DNA of 64,000 nt from Sphingomonas sp. S-NIH.Pt15_0812 (GCF_003951315.1 NZ_QLJH01000001.1:216495-280494), one strand, 5' to 3'; counted from the first letter of the stretch, positions 48,993 through 59,837 are shown. Program-made: numbers and translations. Notes: a model not told the origin generated them from the sequence alone.

Positions 48993-49568
48993 TCAGGCCC
49001 GGCCGGTCGGGTCGTTGGCGACGGGTTCGACACCCGCCTGCACCAGCCGCGCGACGGCGAAACCGAGCGCGGCCGCGACGCCGATCGCCGCCGCCGGGCT
49101 GGCGCGGACGAAGTGGCGCGCATCCTCCAGCAGGTCCTCGACATCCTTGCTCTTCACCGTCTCGGCAAAGCCCTGGACCTGGTCGGCGGCGCTGCGGGCA
49201 TACTGGCCATATTGCTGGCCCAGCTTCTCGTCGACTTGGCCGGCGGCATCGCTCAACAACTGCGACAGCTGGTCGAGCGCGTTGCCCGCCTTGGCCTTGC
49301 CGTCATCGGCATAGGCGCGCAGCTTGTCGCCAGCCTGTGCCTGGAGCTTGCCCGCGCCGTCGCGGAGCGTCTGCTTGACGTCCGTCGCCTTGCCGCCGCC
49401 CGACGAGCTGGTGCCGTCGGTCAGTTCGGGGCGGGTCGAGATGGTCGCGTCCTCCGGCGTGAAACCGACGCCGCTGGTCTTCAGCGGTTCGGCGGGCGTG
49501 AAATCCGTGTTCGCCGGGGGCGTATCCAGATCGGCGCCGGTTGCAGGTTTCAGGTCATTGTCGGCCAT
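48993..49568 (-). CDS. Disordered-tail membrane protein, DUF883-like
   Basis: 191 aa. Residues 1-65 are low-complexity and acidic (TPPANTDFTPAEPLKTSGVG ...). A long amphipathic helix follows (VKQTLRDGAGKLQAQAGDKL ...), then KDVEDLLEDARHFVRASPAA and a C-terminal membrane helix (AAIGVAAALGFAVARLVQAG). The latter two match DUF883 proteins. It is first in the four-gene cluster, divergent from eno across 135 bp. Confidence 0.82.
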   Translation of the reverse strand: MADNDLKPATGADLDTPPANTDFTPAEPLKTSGVGFTPEDATISTRPELTDGTSSSGGGKATDVKQTLRDGAGKLQAQAGDKLRAYADDGKAKAGNALDQLSQLLSDAAGQVDEKLGQQYGQYARSAADQVQGFAETVKSKDVEDLLEDARHFVRASPAAAIGVAAALGFAVARLVQAGVEPVANDPTGRA

Positions 49569-49636
49569 GGTTCGGTCCCTCGATCAGTCTGGCGCTTCAA
49601 CCTGTCGTACCAGCCACGGTTCCATCCGCGCAACGA

Positions 49637-50984
<1,348 letters not shown>

Positions 50985-50994
50985 TCGACAGGCG

Positions 50995-51312
50995 ATGCGC
51001 AGGAAGAAGACCAGCGTCCGTGACGTCCTCCGCCGCGCGGCCTTGCCCGCGGCGGTGTTGGTCGTCCTGGCCTTTTTCGGCGCCTATGCGGTGGCCGGGC
51101 CCAACGGCGTGCTGGCCTATGGCGACTATAAGCGCCAGCTCGCCAAGCGGGAGCGGGACTATGCCGCGCTCGACAAGCAGCGGGCGGTGCTGCGCAATCG
51201 CGTGGCGCTGCTCGATCCCGACCATGCCAATCCGGACATGGTCGACGAGATGGTGCGCAAGGAATTGAACGTCGCGCACCCGGACGAGATGATCGTACCG
51301 CTGAACAAGTGA
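50995..51312 (+). CDS. ftsB: Cell-division protein FtsB (DivIC family)
   Basis: 105 aa. A basic N-terminus, a membrane helix (ALPAAVLVVLAFFGAYAVAG) and a periplasmic coiled coil (YKRQLAKRERDYAALDKQRA ... VRKELNVAHPDEMIVPL) are the septum-formation initiator pattern; FtsB bridges FtsL and FtsQ. It follows eno by 10 bp, as it does in many proteobacteria. Confidence 0.93.
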   Translation: MRRKKTSVRDVLRRAALPAAVLVVLAFFGAYAVAGPNGVLAYGDYKRQLAKRERDYAALDKQRAVLRNRVALLDPDHANPDMVDEMVRKELNVAHPDEMIVPLNK

Positions 51313-51315
51313 CGC

Positions 51316-51341
51316 CCCGCCCCCGGCGGACCGGGGGCGGG
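51316..51341. other. GC hairpin between convergent genes
   Basis: CCCGCCCCCGG and CCGGGGGCGGG form a perfect 11-bp stem with a CGGA loop, between the ftsB stop and the hydrolase stop. There is no T-run on either side, so it may act as a 3'-end stabiliser rather than an intrinsic terminator. Confidence 0.55.
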
Positions 51342-51351
51342 CGATCGCGGC

Positions 51352-52179
51352 TCAGTGACCCAGGAAGGTCAGCAGGTCGCGGGTCAGCCGGTCGCTTTCG
51401 GTGACGTTCAGGCCATGCGGCGCGCCGTCATATTCCACCAGCTGGCTTTGCGAGATACCGGCCGCCGCGGCGCGGGCCGAGGCGTCGATCGGCACCGTCT
51501 GGTCGCCGGTGCCGTGGACGATCAGCGTCGGCACGCGGAAGGCGGGCAGGTCGGGGCGGAAATCGGTGTGGCTGAACGCCTCGGCGCAGGCGAGGGTCGG
51601 CTTGAGGCCGGCCATCAGCGCCATGTTGGTCGAATATTCCACCACATCGTCGCTCACCGGGCTGGTGATGTAACCGACGCCGTAGAATTGCGGCACGAAG
51701 GTGTGGCGGAAGAATTTCGGCCGGTCCTTCACGATGCCGTCGGCGATCTGGTCGAAGGTCGATTGCGGCGTACCGTGGGGATTGTCGTCGGTCTTGAGCA
51801 TATAGGGCACGACCGACGAGATCAGTCCGGCCGCGACCACGCCCTGTCCGTCATGCCGGCTCATGTAGCGCGCGACCTCGCCGCCGCCCATAGAGAAGCC
51901 GATGATCGTCGCATCCTGGTCGGCGCCGGCGGCCTTCATCACATCGGCCAGATCGTCCGACAGCGTGTCATAGTCATAGCCCGACCAGGGCTGGCCCGAC
52001 CGGCCGAAACCGCGCCGGTCATAGGCGATGGCGCGGAACCCCGCCTCCGCCAGGGCCATCGCCTGCGCGTCCCAGCTATCGGCGTTGAGCGGCCAGCCAT
52101 GGAGCAGGATGACGGGCCGGCCGCTGCCCCAATCCTTGACATAGAGGTCGGTCCCGTCGCGCGTCTTGACATAGGGCAT
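51352..52179 (-). CDS. Alpha/beta hydrolase (non-haem chloroperoxidase-like)
   Basis: 275 aa. Nucleophile elbow GFSMGGG (Ser), oxyanion LLHGWPLNADSW, acid in VHGTGDQTVPID and His in GAPHGLNVTE, all typical of the cofactor-free haloperoxidase/esterase group. The natural substrate is unknown. ATG 52179 (MPYVKTRDGTDLYVKDWG) has GGAG 7 nt upstream; the longer frame adds an unrelated leader. Confidence 0.92.
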   Translation of the reverse strand: MPYVKTRDGTDLYVKDWGSGRPVILLHGWPLNADSWDAQAMALAEAGFRAIAYDRRGFGRSGQPWSGYDYDTLSDDLADVMKAAGADQDATIIGFSMGGGEVARYMSRHDGQGVVAAGLISSVVPYMLKTDDNPHGTPQSTFDQIADGIVKDRPKFFRHTFVPQFYGVGYITSPVSDDVVEYSTNMALMAGLKPTLACAEAFSHTDFRPDLPAFRVPTLIVHGTGDQTVPIDASARAAAAGISQSQLVEYDGAPHGLNVTESDRLTRDLLTFLGH

Positions 52180-52300
52180 TGAGAGGCTCCGGCTTGTTGC
52201 GGGGGCAGAAACGTCCATCAGGTGCCGCCGTTCCGGTGCGCGCACTGGCGCCGGCTGCGGTGGAGTGGCAGCATCGTTCGATACGAATCAGGGAGGCATG

Positions 52301-54055
52301 ATGAAGGGATTGAGGTTGATCATGGCCGCGAGCGCGCTCGCTGGCCTGACGGGGGGCGGGGCCTTGCCCGCGATGGCACAAGGGACGCGGGCCGCGGCCA
52401 AGCCCGCCAAGTCGATGCTGGCCACGGCGCGGCGCTGGCCGGCGTTCCGCGATTCCTTCATGGAAGAGCTGTTCCGGCTCGACCCGAATTTCGCCGTCTA
52501 TGAGGGGCGGCATGATTTCGACGGGCAGATCCAGGACTGGAGTCCCGCCGGGCTGAAGCGGCTGGGCGGTTTCTATCGCCGGTCGATCGCCGCGGCGCGC
52601 GCGATGCCGCTGCGCGGGCTGACCCGCGACGAGCGGTTCGAGCGCGATTATCTGGTGCAGGTGGCGCAGGGCCGGCTGTTCTGGCTGGAGGATGCCGACC
52701 AGCCGCATCTCAACCCCGCCTGGTATGTCGGCACGCTCGATCCCAATGTCTATATCGCGCGCAACTATGCCGATGCGCCGACGCGGGCGCGGGCGCTGAC
52801 CGCCTTCCTGCGCAACGTCCCGGCGGCGGCGGGGAATATCCGCGCCAATCTGAAGACGCCGATGCCGCTCAGCTTCGCCAATTACGGCGCGGCGGCGTTC
52901 AACGGCTTCGCAGACTATTACGCCAAGGATGCGGTCGAGGCCTTCGCCTCGGTCAAGGACCCGGCGATCCAGCGCGACCTGCGCATGGCGGCGACCAGCG
53001 CGGCGGCGGCGGTGAAGGCGCTGGGCGGCTGGCTCGAATCGCAGCGACCCGTGGCGACCGAGGCGTTCGCGCTCGGCGCACCGCGTTTCCAGCGGATGCT
53101 GGCGGCGACCGAGGGGGTGACGACGCCGATCGCCACGCTGGAGGCGGCGGGGCGTGCCGATCTGGCGCGCAACCGAGCGGCGCTGGTCGCCGCCTGCGCC
53201 CAGTTCGCGCCCGGCCTGACCGTGCCGGCCTGTGTCGACAAGATGGCGGCGAACAAGCCCAAGGACGGCCCCGTTGCCGAGGCGCGGCGGCAATTGCCGA
53301 CGCTTCGCGCCTTCGTCACCGCGCACGACCTGGTCACCATCCCCGGCACCGAACAGGCGCTGGTGGAGGAAAGCCCGCCCTATAACCGGCAGAACAGCGC
53401 CTATATCGATCCGCCGGGGCCGTTCGAGCACAACATCCCGTCCGTCTACTATATCTCGCCGCCGGACCCGAGCTGGGACAAGGCGACGCGCAATGCGTTC
53501 GTGCCGGGCGTCGACGACCTGCTCTTCACCTCGGTGCATGAAGTGATGCCCGGGCATTTCCTCCAGTTCCTCCACGCCAACCGCTCGCCCTCGCTCTTCG
53601 GCCGGGTGTTCGTCGGCTATGCCTTTGCGGAAGGCTGGGCGCATTATGCCGAGGAGATGATGTGGGAAGCGGGGCTGGGCGATGGCGATCCACAGGTCCA
53701 TATCGGCCAGTTGTCCAACGCGCTGCTGCGCGACTGCCGTTTCCTGTCGGCGATCGGGCTGCACGCGCGCGGCATGACGCAGGAACAGTCGCGCCGCATG
53801 TTCGTCGAGCAATGCTATCAGGACGAGGGCAATGCCCGCCAGCAATCGGCGCGCGGCACCTATGACCCGGCCTATCTCAACTACACGATGGGCAAGCTGA
53901 TGATCCGCCGGCTGCGGGCCGACTGGACCGCGCGTCACGGCGGCCGGGCGGGGTGGAAGGCGTTCCACGACCAGTTCCTGAGCTATGGCGGCCCGCCGAT
54001 CCCGCTGGTCCGCCAGATGATGATGAACGAGCCGGGCGCCCGCGCGATCTTCTGA
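52301..54055 (+). CDS. Secreted DUF885 family metallopeptidase-like protein
   Basis: 584 aa with a signal peptide (LRLIMAASALAGLTGGGALP, cleavage near AMAQ). The DUF885 hallmark is SVHEVMPGHFLQF, with His413, Glu414 and His419 forming a HExxxxH-like zinc site. GYAFAEGWAHYAEEMM and YTMGKLMIRRLRADW are further family blocks. It is probably an exported zinc peptidase or hydrolase. GGGAGG precedes the two adjacent ATGs at 52298 and 52301; the second has better spacing. Confidence 0.9.
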   Translation: MKGLRLIMAASALAGLTGGGALPAMAQGTRAAAKPAKSMLATARRWPAFRDSFMEELFRLDPNFAVYEGRHDFDGQIQDWSPAGLKRLGGFYRRSIAAARAMPLRGLTRDERFERDYLVQVAQGRLFWLEDADQPHLNPAWYVGTLDPNVYIARNYADAPTRARALTAFLRNVPAAAGNIRANLKTPMPLSFANYGAAAFNGFADYYAKDAVEAFASVKDPAIQRDLRMAATSAAAAVKALGGWLESQRPVATEAFALGAPRFQRMLAATEGVTTPIATLEAAGRADLARNRAALVAACAQFAPGLTVPACVDKMAANKPKDGPVAEARRQLPTLRAFVTAHDLVTIPGTEQALVEESPPYNRQNSAYIDPPGPFEHNIPSVYYISPPDPSWDKATRNAFVPGVDDLLFTSVHEVMPGHFLQFLHANRSPSLFGRVFVGYAFAEGWAHYAEEMMWEAGLGDGDPQVHIGQLSNALLRDCRFLSAIGLHARGMTQEQSRRMFVEQCYQDEGNARQQSARGTYDPAYLNYTMGKLMIRRLRADWTARHGGRAGWKAFHDQFLSYGGPPIPLVRQMMMNEPGARAIF

Positions 54056-54183
54056 TCCGCAGGGGCGGTCTGGCGCGGATCATATTCGGTGATGACCAGT
54101 CGGTGGGATGCGGCGGGCCGGGATGCATTGCAGCGACGCGCGTCGCAGGGCACAATCCGCCGCATCCACTATAAGGGGTAATT

Positions 54184-56286
54184 ATGCGCGGCCTCACGTT
54201 CCTGCTCGCAGCAAGCTTCCTCGCAGGCGCACCAGCGCTTGCGCAACAGGCGAAGACGATGGACGATCCCTATATCTGGCTCGAGGACAAGGACGGCGCG
54301 AAGCCGCTCGCCTGGGTGGAGGCGGAGAACGCCCGCACGCTGCCGCGCCTCCAGAACGACCCGCGCTATGCGACCTTCTATCGCGAGGCGCTGGCGATCG
54401 CCTCCGCCAAGGATCGCATCCCGATGCCGTCGCAGCGCTATGGCCGCATCCTGAATTTCTGGCGCGATGCCGATCATCCCCAGGGGCTGTGGCGCTGGAC
54501 GACGATGGCCGACTACGCCAATCCGCAACCGGCCTGGAAGACGCTGATCGACCTCGACGCCCTGTCCAAGGCCGAGGGCAAGAAATGGGTGTGGAAGGGC
54601 GCGACCTGCCTGGAGCCGGAGGAGCGGCTGTGCCTGGTCGCCCTGTCGGAGGGGGGCGAGGACGCGGTCACCTATCGCGAGTTCGACCTGGAGGTCGGCC
54701 GCTTCGTCGACAACGGCTTCCTCCTGCCCAAGTCCAAACAGGGCGCGGAATGGCTCGACAAGGACACGCTGCTGGTCAGCCGCGACTGGGGCGCGGGGAC
54801 GATGACGACCTCCGGCTATCCCTTCGTCGTCAAGCTGGTGAAGCGGGGCCAGCCGCTGACGGCCGCCACCGAGGTCTATCGCGGCGGCGCGGAGGACCAG
54901 CTCGGCACCTATGCCTCGGTCCTCACCGACGGCAGCGGGCATCGCATCGTCTTCATGGAGCGGCGGCAGGACTTCTTCGGCGGCGACAAGGCCGTCTGGA
55001 CCCCGTCCGGCACGCGCAAGCTGGACATGCCGGCGCGTGCCTTCCCCTCGGGCATGGTGGACGGGCAGGTGGTGTTCACCACCAGCGACGATTGGGGCGC
55101 GGTGCCGGCGGGGGCGATCGCGGCGGTGCCGGTCGCAGAGCTGGAGGCCGGCCGCGCGACGCCCAAGCTGGTGTTCCAGCCGACGCCCCGCCAGGCGGTG
55201 GACGGGGTCGCCACCACGCGCGATACGCTGGTCGTCACCTATATGGACAATGTCCGTGGCCGCATGGCGGTGATGACGCCGGGCGCGAACGGCTGGACGA
55301 CGAAGCAGGTGGCGCTGCCCGACAATGTCTCGATCGATCTCGCCAGCACCACCGATCGCAGCGACCAGCTGTTCCTGACCGTCACAGGCTTCCTGACGCC
55401 GACCGCGCTCTATTCCTATGACGCCGCGGGCAGCGCCGCGCCAAGGGAGATCCGCGCGACGCCGGCCCGCTTCAACGCCGCCGGCCTCAAGGTCGAGCAG
55501 TTCGAGGCGACCTCGACCGACGGCACCAAGGTCCCCTATTTCGTCGTCCACCGCGCCGATGCGCCGCTCGACGGGCAGACGCCGACGATCATGACCGCCT
55601 ATGGCGGGTTCGAACTGCCGATGACGCCCAGTTACTCGGGCGGGACGGGCAAGCTGTGGCTGGAGCGGGGCGGGGCCTATGTGCTCGCCAATATCCGCGG
55701 CGGCGGCGAATTCGGGCCGAAATGGCATGATGCCGGCCTGAAGACCAAGCGGCAGGTGATCTATGACGATTTCGCCAGCGTGGCGAAGGACCTGTTCCGG
55801 CGCAAGCTGACCAACCCGGCCAAGCTGGGCATCTATGGCGGGTCGAACGGCGGGCTGCTGATGGGCGTCGAGTTCACCCAGCATCCCGACCTGTGGAAGG
55901 CGGTGACGATCCAGGTGCCGCTGCTCGACATGGTCCGCTACCAGTCGATCGCGGCGGGCGCATCCTGGGAGGGCGAATATGGCTCGATCGAGAAGCCGGA
56001 CGAGGCCGCGTTCCTGCGCCGCATCTCGCCCTATGCCAATATCCGCAAGGACGTGACCTATCCCGAGCCCTATATCTGGACGACCACCAAGGACGATCGC
56101 GTCGGCCCGCAGCACGCCCGCAAGTTCGCCGCCCGGCTGAAGGAATATGGCAAGCCCTATCTGTTCTACGAGGACACGGCGGGCGGCCATTCGGGCGATG
56201 CCGATATCGAGCAGGGCGCGCGATTGCAGGCCCTGCAGATGACCTATTTCGCGCAGAAGCTGATGGGAGCGGCTCCGGCGAAGTGA
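54184..56286 (+). CDS. Prolyl oligopeptidase (S9) family serine peptidase, secreted
   Basis: 700 aa. Signal peptide MRGLTFLLAASFLAGAPALA, then a seven-bladed beta-propeller (DPYIWLEDKDGAKPLAWVEA start) and the C-terminal peptidase with Ser554 in YGGSNGGLL, Asp637/638 in TTKDDRVGP and His669 in GGHSGD. Such enzymes cleave after proline in short peptides; export to the periplasm is inferred. It is in the same direction as the DUF885 gene, 128 bp downstream, so the two may form a peptide-degrading pair. Confidence 0.94.
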   Translation: MRGLTFLLAASFLAGAPALAQQAKTMDDPYIWLEDKDGAKPLAWVEAENARTLPRLQNDPRYATFYREALAIASAKDRIPMPSQRYGRILNFWRDADHPQGLWRWTTMADYANPQPAWKTLIDLDALSKAEGKKWVWKGATCLEPEERLCLVALSEGGEDAVTYREFDLEVGRFVDNGFLLPKSKQGAEWLDKDTLLVSRDWGAGTMTTSGYPFVVKLVKRGQPLTAATEVYRGGAEDQLGTYASVLTDGSGHRIVFMERRQDFFGGDKAVWTPSGTRKLDMPARAFPSGMVDGQVVFTTSDDWGAVPAGAIAAVPVAELEAGRATPKLVFQPTPRQAVDGVATTRDTLVVTYMDNVRGRMAVMTPGANGWTTKQVALPDNVSIDLASTTDRSDQLFLTVTGFLTPTALYSYDAAGSAAPREIRATPARFNAAGLKVEQFEATSTDGTKVPYFVVHRADAPLDGQTPTIMTAYGGFELPMTPSYSGGTGKLWLERGGAYVLANIRGGGEFGPKWHDAGLKTKRQVIYDDFASVAKDLFRRKLTNPAKLGIYGGSNGGLLMGVEFTQHPDLWKAVTIQVPLLDMVRYQSIAAGASWEGEYGSIEKPDEAAFLRRISPYANIRKDVTYPEPYIWTTTKDDRVGPQHARKFAARLKEYGKPYLFYEDTAGGHSGDADIEQGARLQALQMTYFAQKLMGAAPAK

Positions 56287-56318
56287 TGCGGTCCTCGTCC
56301 GCTCGATCGGCTTAGTGT

Positions 56319-56422
56319 GATCCCCGGTTAGGGTCGGGGGTCAGTCGCGAGGGCGGTCGTGAAGCAACACCGCGCGGCGTCACCATCGTCCCCCAACTGG
56401 GCCCCGGCCTTCGTCGGGGAAC
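56319..56422 (+). repeat. 104-bp palindromic intergenic element, copy E
   Basis: The right half is near identical to copy D (ATCGTCCCCCAACTGGGCCC ... TTCGTCGGGGAAC); the left arm has decayed (GATCCCCGGTTAGGGTCGGG). Length is exactly 104 bp. It lies between the convergent S9 peptidase and the DUF5872-like gene. Confidence 0.82.
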
Positions 56423-56445
56423 AGGTGGGGGGCGGACGGTGCGTC

Positions 56446-56940
56446 CTATCGGTCGAGCGCCGCCTGCAACTGGGCCTTGGTCATCGACGAGCGGCCGGCG
56501 ATGTCGCGGCGCTTCGCCTCGGCATAGAGTTCCGCCTTGGTCCGGTGGTCGCGAAAGGGTGCGGTCTTTTTCGCGATGTCGTCGGGCTGGGCGGAATATT
56601 GCTTTCCGTCGTGCGAATCGCGGCGCTTGGCGGCGGTGGTGCGGGCGTACTCGTCGTCGCTCAGCGCGGCGCGGGCCTGTTTCGGCAGATAGCGTTCGTG
56701 CGTCTCGCCGCTCTTTTCGCCCGATCTGGTGCCCCAATCCTCCTCGGTCCATTGGTGGAGGTGATTGCCAGCCTCCTTGCCGCCCTCATAGCCGCCGCCG
56801 CGTTTCTTATACTCGGCGACCGCCAACTGCGCCTTGCGCGCCGACCATTGGCCGGCCTTGCCGCCCTTGTCGCCGGCGCTGATCCGGGCCTTCACCTCGT
56901 CCCACAGCCGGGGATCGTCGCGGGTCGCCGTGTCGCTCAT
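56446..56940 (-). CDS. DUF5872-like protein with a SAP/Rho-N-type C-terminus
   Basis: 164 aa, highly polar. The centre has KAQLAVAEYKKRGGGYEGGK, HLHQWTEEDWGTRSGEKSGE, THERYLPKQARAALSDDEYA and TTAAKRRDSHDGKQYSAQP, a pattern I associate with DUF5872. The last 40 residues (TKAELYAEAKRRDIAGRSSM then TKAQLQAALDR) repeat the T-K-A-(E/Q)-L helix of SAP/Rho-N nucleic-acid-binding domains. A role on DNA is possible. The family assignment is from memory. Confidence 0.72.
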   Translation of the reverse strand: MSDTATRDDPRLWDEVKARISAGDKGGKAGQWSARKAQLAVAEYKKRGGGYEGGKEAGNHLHQWTEEDWGTRSGEKSGETHERYLPKQARAALSDDEYARTTAAKRRDSHDGKQYSAQPDDIAKKTAPFRDHRTKAELYAEAKRRDIAGRSSMTKAQLQAALDR

Positions 56941-57069
56941 GGTCGTGGAACCGCCCGCGCGGGTCGACGTTCCCGGCACCGGATATGGCCCGCAAAGAGA
57001 CAGGGACGAAACATCCATGGCGCAGGATCGTCCTTGCTGCGGTGCAGCAGTTTCGGCAAAGGGGTGGGA

Positions 57070-57420
57070 ATGAACGATATGAGCGCCACGATCGAGCGTC
57101 AGCCTACCACGCCGCCGCCGTCCCCCGCCGTCATCTTCGAGGCGATCGTCAAGCAACTCGCGGTCGCCGCGACCTATAATCGCGGCGACGTGACGCTGGC
57201 ACCCCACGCCATCTACACCCGGCACGACGAGATCTATGTCGATGCGCTGACCCTGGATCGCGACGGCAAGCCGCCGCGCGAGGAGAAGATCGGCACGTTC
57301 AAGCTCGCCGGCCTGGGCGCGCTGCGCATCACGCCGCGCCGCTTCCAGCCGAGCGCGCTCTACCAGCCGGGCGAGAAGCGCTACGAGCATACGATGTTGA
57401 TGGAAATCGACCGCAACTGA
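57070..57420 (+). CDS. Uncharacterised protein
   Basis: 116 aa. After a Pro-rich N-terminus (QPTTPPPSPAVIFEAIVKQL) it holds one domain with LAPHAIYTRHDEIYVDALTL, GTFKLAGLGALRITPRRFQP and YEHTMLMEI. The pattern suggests a small beta-rich domain ('WYL'-like nucleic-acid-binding modules have similar strand content, but I would not assign it). No catalytic motif. It is divergent from the DUF5872-like gene across 129 bp. Confidence 0.75.
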   Translation: MNDMSATIERQPTTPPPSPAVIFEAIVKQLAVAATYNRGDVTLAPHAIYTRHDEIYVDALTLDRDGKPPREEKIGTFKLAGLGALRITPRRFQPSALYQPGEKRYEHTMLMEIDRN

Positions 57421-57505
57421 CTCTTCTCCGCCACGCCGCCCATTTATCGTGGTGCTGGCGTGGCTTCGGGATGGCGGCTGTCCGTAAAGCGGCTAGGATG
57501 CCGCC

Positions 57506-58744
57506 ATGACGATCAGCAACGACGACGTATCGGACCCGGCATCGACGATGCCGGGCGACAGCATCCTGGGGGTGCCGAGCGGCGTCGCGCCGGATGAAGC
57601 GGTGCGGATCGCGATGCGTCGCGACCGGCTGCTCGCCGCGCTGACCCTGACCGCCGGCATCGGCCTGATCTTCGCCACCCCCTTCGCCTTGAAGGAGGGG
57701 GCCGAATTCTTCCTGCCGCTGACCACCGCGCTGGTGATCGCGGTGGCGATGGTGCCGATCCTCGAATGGATGGAGCGGCGCCGCGTGCCGTCGGCGCTGG
57801 CGGCGATCCTGTGCATCCTGCTGTTCCTGATCGCGGTGAACATCGCGCTGGCCGCGATCGTGGTGCCGGCGACCGACTTCTTCCGCCTGCTGCCGAGCCG
57901 GATCGGGCGTATCCAGGACAATCTGGCGCCGCTGCTCGATCTCTATTCCAGCCTGGAACGCTATGCCAACAAGGCGCTGCACCAGATCGCCTCGACGCCG
58001 ATCCGCTCGTCGCCGACCGCCGCCGTCGCGCCGCCCTCGTCGATCCTCGAACTGGCCGCCACCTCCGCGCCGGCGGTGATCGTGCAATTCCTGTTCGGGG
58101 TGCTGATCGTCTTCTTCTTCCTGTCCGGCTGGACGCGGATGCGGCAGAAGACGATCACCGGCCGGACCAGCTTCGACGGCGCGATGGCGACCGCCCGCGT
58201 CATCCAGGACGTGGTCGACGACGTGTCGGCCTATCTGGGCACGATCACGCTGATCAACGTCATCCTGGGCATCGTGACGGGCACGGCTTTATGGGCGATC
58301 GGGATGCCCTATCCGGCGATGTGGGGCGGCATCGTCGCACTGCTCAACTACATCCCCTATTTCGGGCCGGTGATCGGGGCGTTCCTGCTGGCGCTGGGCG
58401 GATTGATGACGTTCAACGACATCTGGACCGCCCTGTTGCCGCCGGTGGTGATGTACGGCCTGCACCTGGTCGAGGCGAATGCGATCACGCCCTTCATCGT
58501 CGGCCACCGGCTGACGATCAGCCCGCTGCTCATCCTGATCTCGCTGAGCTTCTGGGGATGGGTATGGGGGACGCTGGGGGCGCTGCTCGCGGTGCCGCTG
58601 CTGATCATCCTCCAGACCGTGCTGGGCGCGGCGGGCAAGCCGGATATCGCCGGCTTCCTGTTCGAGCACGGCACGCTGGTCCATCAGGGACGCGAGCGGC
58701 GGCAGCGGGGCATGGGAAATGCGGCCGGCGACGAAGGAAAATGA
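57506..58744 (+). CDS. AI-2E family transporter
   Basis: 412 aa, about eight membrane helices. FFLPLTTALVIAVAMVPILE, VIVQFLFGVLIVFFFLSGWT, MWGGIVALLNYIPYFGPVIG and ANAITPFIVGHRLTISPLLI are the family blocks (the last with PxxxGxxL). Members export small molecules, including autoinducer-2 in E. coli, or act as Na+/H+ antiporters. No quorum-sensing gene is near. Downstream are the tRNA-Asp genes. Confidence 0.92.
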   Translation: MTISNDDVSDPASTMPGDSILGVPSGVAPDEAVRIAMRRDRLLAALTLTAGIGLIFATPFALKEGAEFFLPLTTALVIAVAMVPILEWMERRRVPSALAAILCILLFLIAVNIALAAIVVPATDFFRLLPSRIGRIQDNLAPLLDLYSSLERYANKALHQIASTPIRSSPTAAVAPPSSILELAATSAPAVIVQFLFGVLIVFFFLSGWTRMRQKTITGRTSFDGAMATARVIQDVVDDVSAYLGTITLINVILGIVTGTALWAIGMPYPAMWGGIVALLNYIPYFGPVIGAFLLALGGLMTFNDIWTALLPPVVMYGLHLVEANAITPFIVGHRLTISPLLILISLSFWGWVWGTLGALLAVPLLIILQTVLGAAGKPDIAGFLFEHGTLVHQGRERRQRGMGNAAGDEGK

Positions 58745-58753
58745 AAAGGGCCG

Positions 58754-58782
58754 TTGACAGCCCCCCGCCTGTCGCATAGTGG
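58754..58782 (+). promoter_or_regulatory. Sigma-70 promoter of the tRNA-Asp genes
   Basis: TTGACA (consensus -35) and TAGTGG are 17 bp apart, ending 18 nt before the first tRNA-Asp. It starts 10 bp after the transporter stop. Confidence 0.7.
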
Positions 58783-58800
58783 GCCGGCCTCGCTTCGCAA

Positions 58801-58877
<77 letters not shown>

Positions 58878-58946
58878 CCCCCTTTCGGGGATGGTGCGGA
58901 AGCAGGAAGTCGCCGATGTTCGCGGGCCATTAGGTTCGCAGGGTCT

Positions 58947-59023
<77 letters not shown>

Positions 59024-59049
59024 CCCGGCGCAAGTTCATACCTCGAAAT

Positions 59050-59256
59050 TCAGCGCCAGCGCCCCGTCTCCATCCATCGGAGCAGCGGCTTGAGCGGCGC
59101 GATCCAGACCAGTCCCGTGACGGCGTAGAACAGGAGCTGCGCCGTCCAGTGCCAGCTGCCGACCAGGCCGGACAGGCTGGCGACCAGCCCCACCCAGATC
59201 ACGATCAGCGCCAGGATCAGCAGCGCGCCGGCGGGTTTGCGCCAACTGGGGGTCAT
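59050..59256 (-). CDS. DUF2842 membrane protein
   Basis: 68 aa. A basic start (MTPSWRKPAGALL), two membrane helices (ILALIVIWVGLVASLSGLVG and TAQLLFYAVTGLVWIAPLKP) and LLRWMETGRWR at the end match the alphaproteobacterial DUF2842 family. The function is unknown. It overlaps the fau stop by 4 nt. Confidence 0.88.
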   Translation of the reverse strand: MTPSWRKPAGALLILALIVIWVGLVASLSGLVGSWHWTAQLLFYAVTGLVWIAPLKPLLRWMETGRWR

Positions 59257-59816
59257 GCGGTGGGGTCCATGATGCTGATCCATTCCTGTTCGGTGGCGAT
59301 GGCGTGCAACGGCACGTCCCATGGGTCCGGCGTTATCGGCGGCAGTTGCTGCACGCTCCATGCGATGCCGATCCGAATCGCCTGGGGGACGGTGGCGAAG
59401 GCGCGGTCGTAATGGCCGGCACCTTGCCCGATCCGGTTGCCCGAACGATCGAAGCCGACCAGCGGCGTCAGGATCAGGTCGGGTCGCAGCTCTGGCGAGC
59501 CGGCGGGGGGATTGCGCAGGCCGAAGGGGCCGGGCTCATGGGCCCGTCCGTCCCAGGCCAGGAAGCGGAGCGGCGTCGCCCGGTCGACGACATGGGGCAG
59601 CGCCAATCGTGCGCCGGCCGCCAGCGCGGCCTGTGCGAAGGGGGCGGGGTCGGCCTCGCCGCCCATCGGTGCGTAGCTGGCGACGACCAGCGCCGGCCGC
59701 AGGAGCACGAGGAAGGCTGCCGGCACCGGCAAGGACTGCGGCGGCACCACATCGCGCAACGCCCGCAGACGGGCGCGCAACGCGCGCTTGTCGGTCGAGG
59801 GGCGTGCGTCGGTCAC
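59253..59816 (-). CDS. 5-formyltetrahydrofolate cyclo-ligase
   Basis: 187 aa; converts 5-formyl-THF to 5,10-methenyl-THF using ATP. KRALRARLRALRD at the N-terminus, VASYAPMGGEADPAP and the ATP/Mg motif GNRIGQGAGHYDRAF near the end. The start is GTG 59816. It follows the 6S RNA candidate, the usual place of this gene (ygfA) in proteobacteria. Confidence 0.93.
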   Translation of the reverse strand: MTDARPSTDKRALRARLRALRDVVPPQSLPVPAAFLVLLRPALVVASYAPMGGEADPAPFAQAALAAGARLALPHVVDRATPLRFLAWDGRAHEPGPFGLRNPPAGSPELRPDLILTPLVGFDRSGNRIGQGAGHYDRAFATVPQAIRIGIAWSVQQLPPITPDPWDVPLHAIATEQEWISIMDPTA

Positions 59817-59837
59817 GAGCGCACGCGCAGGACGGGA

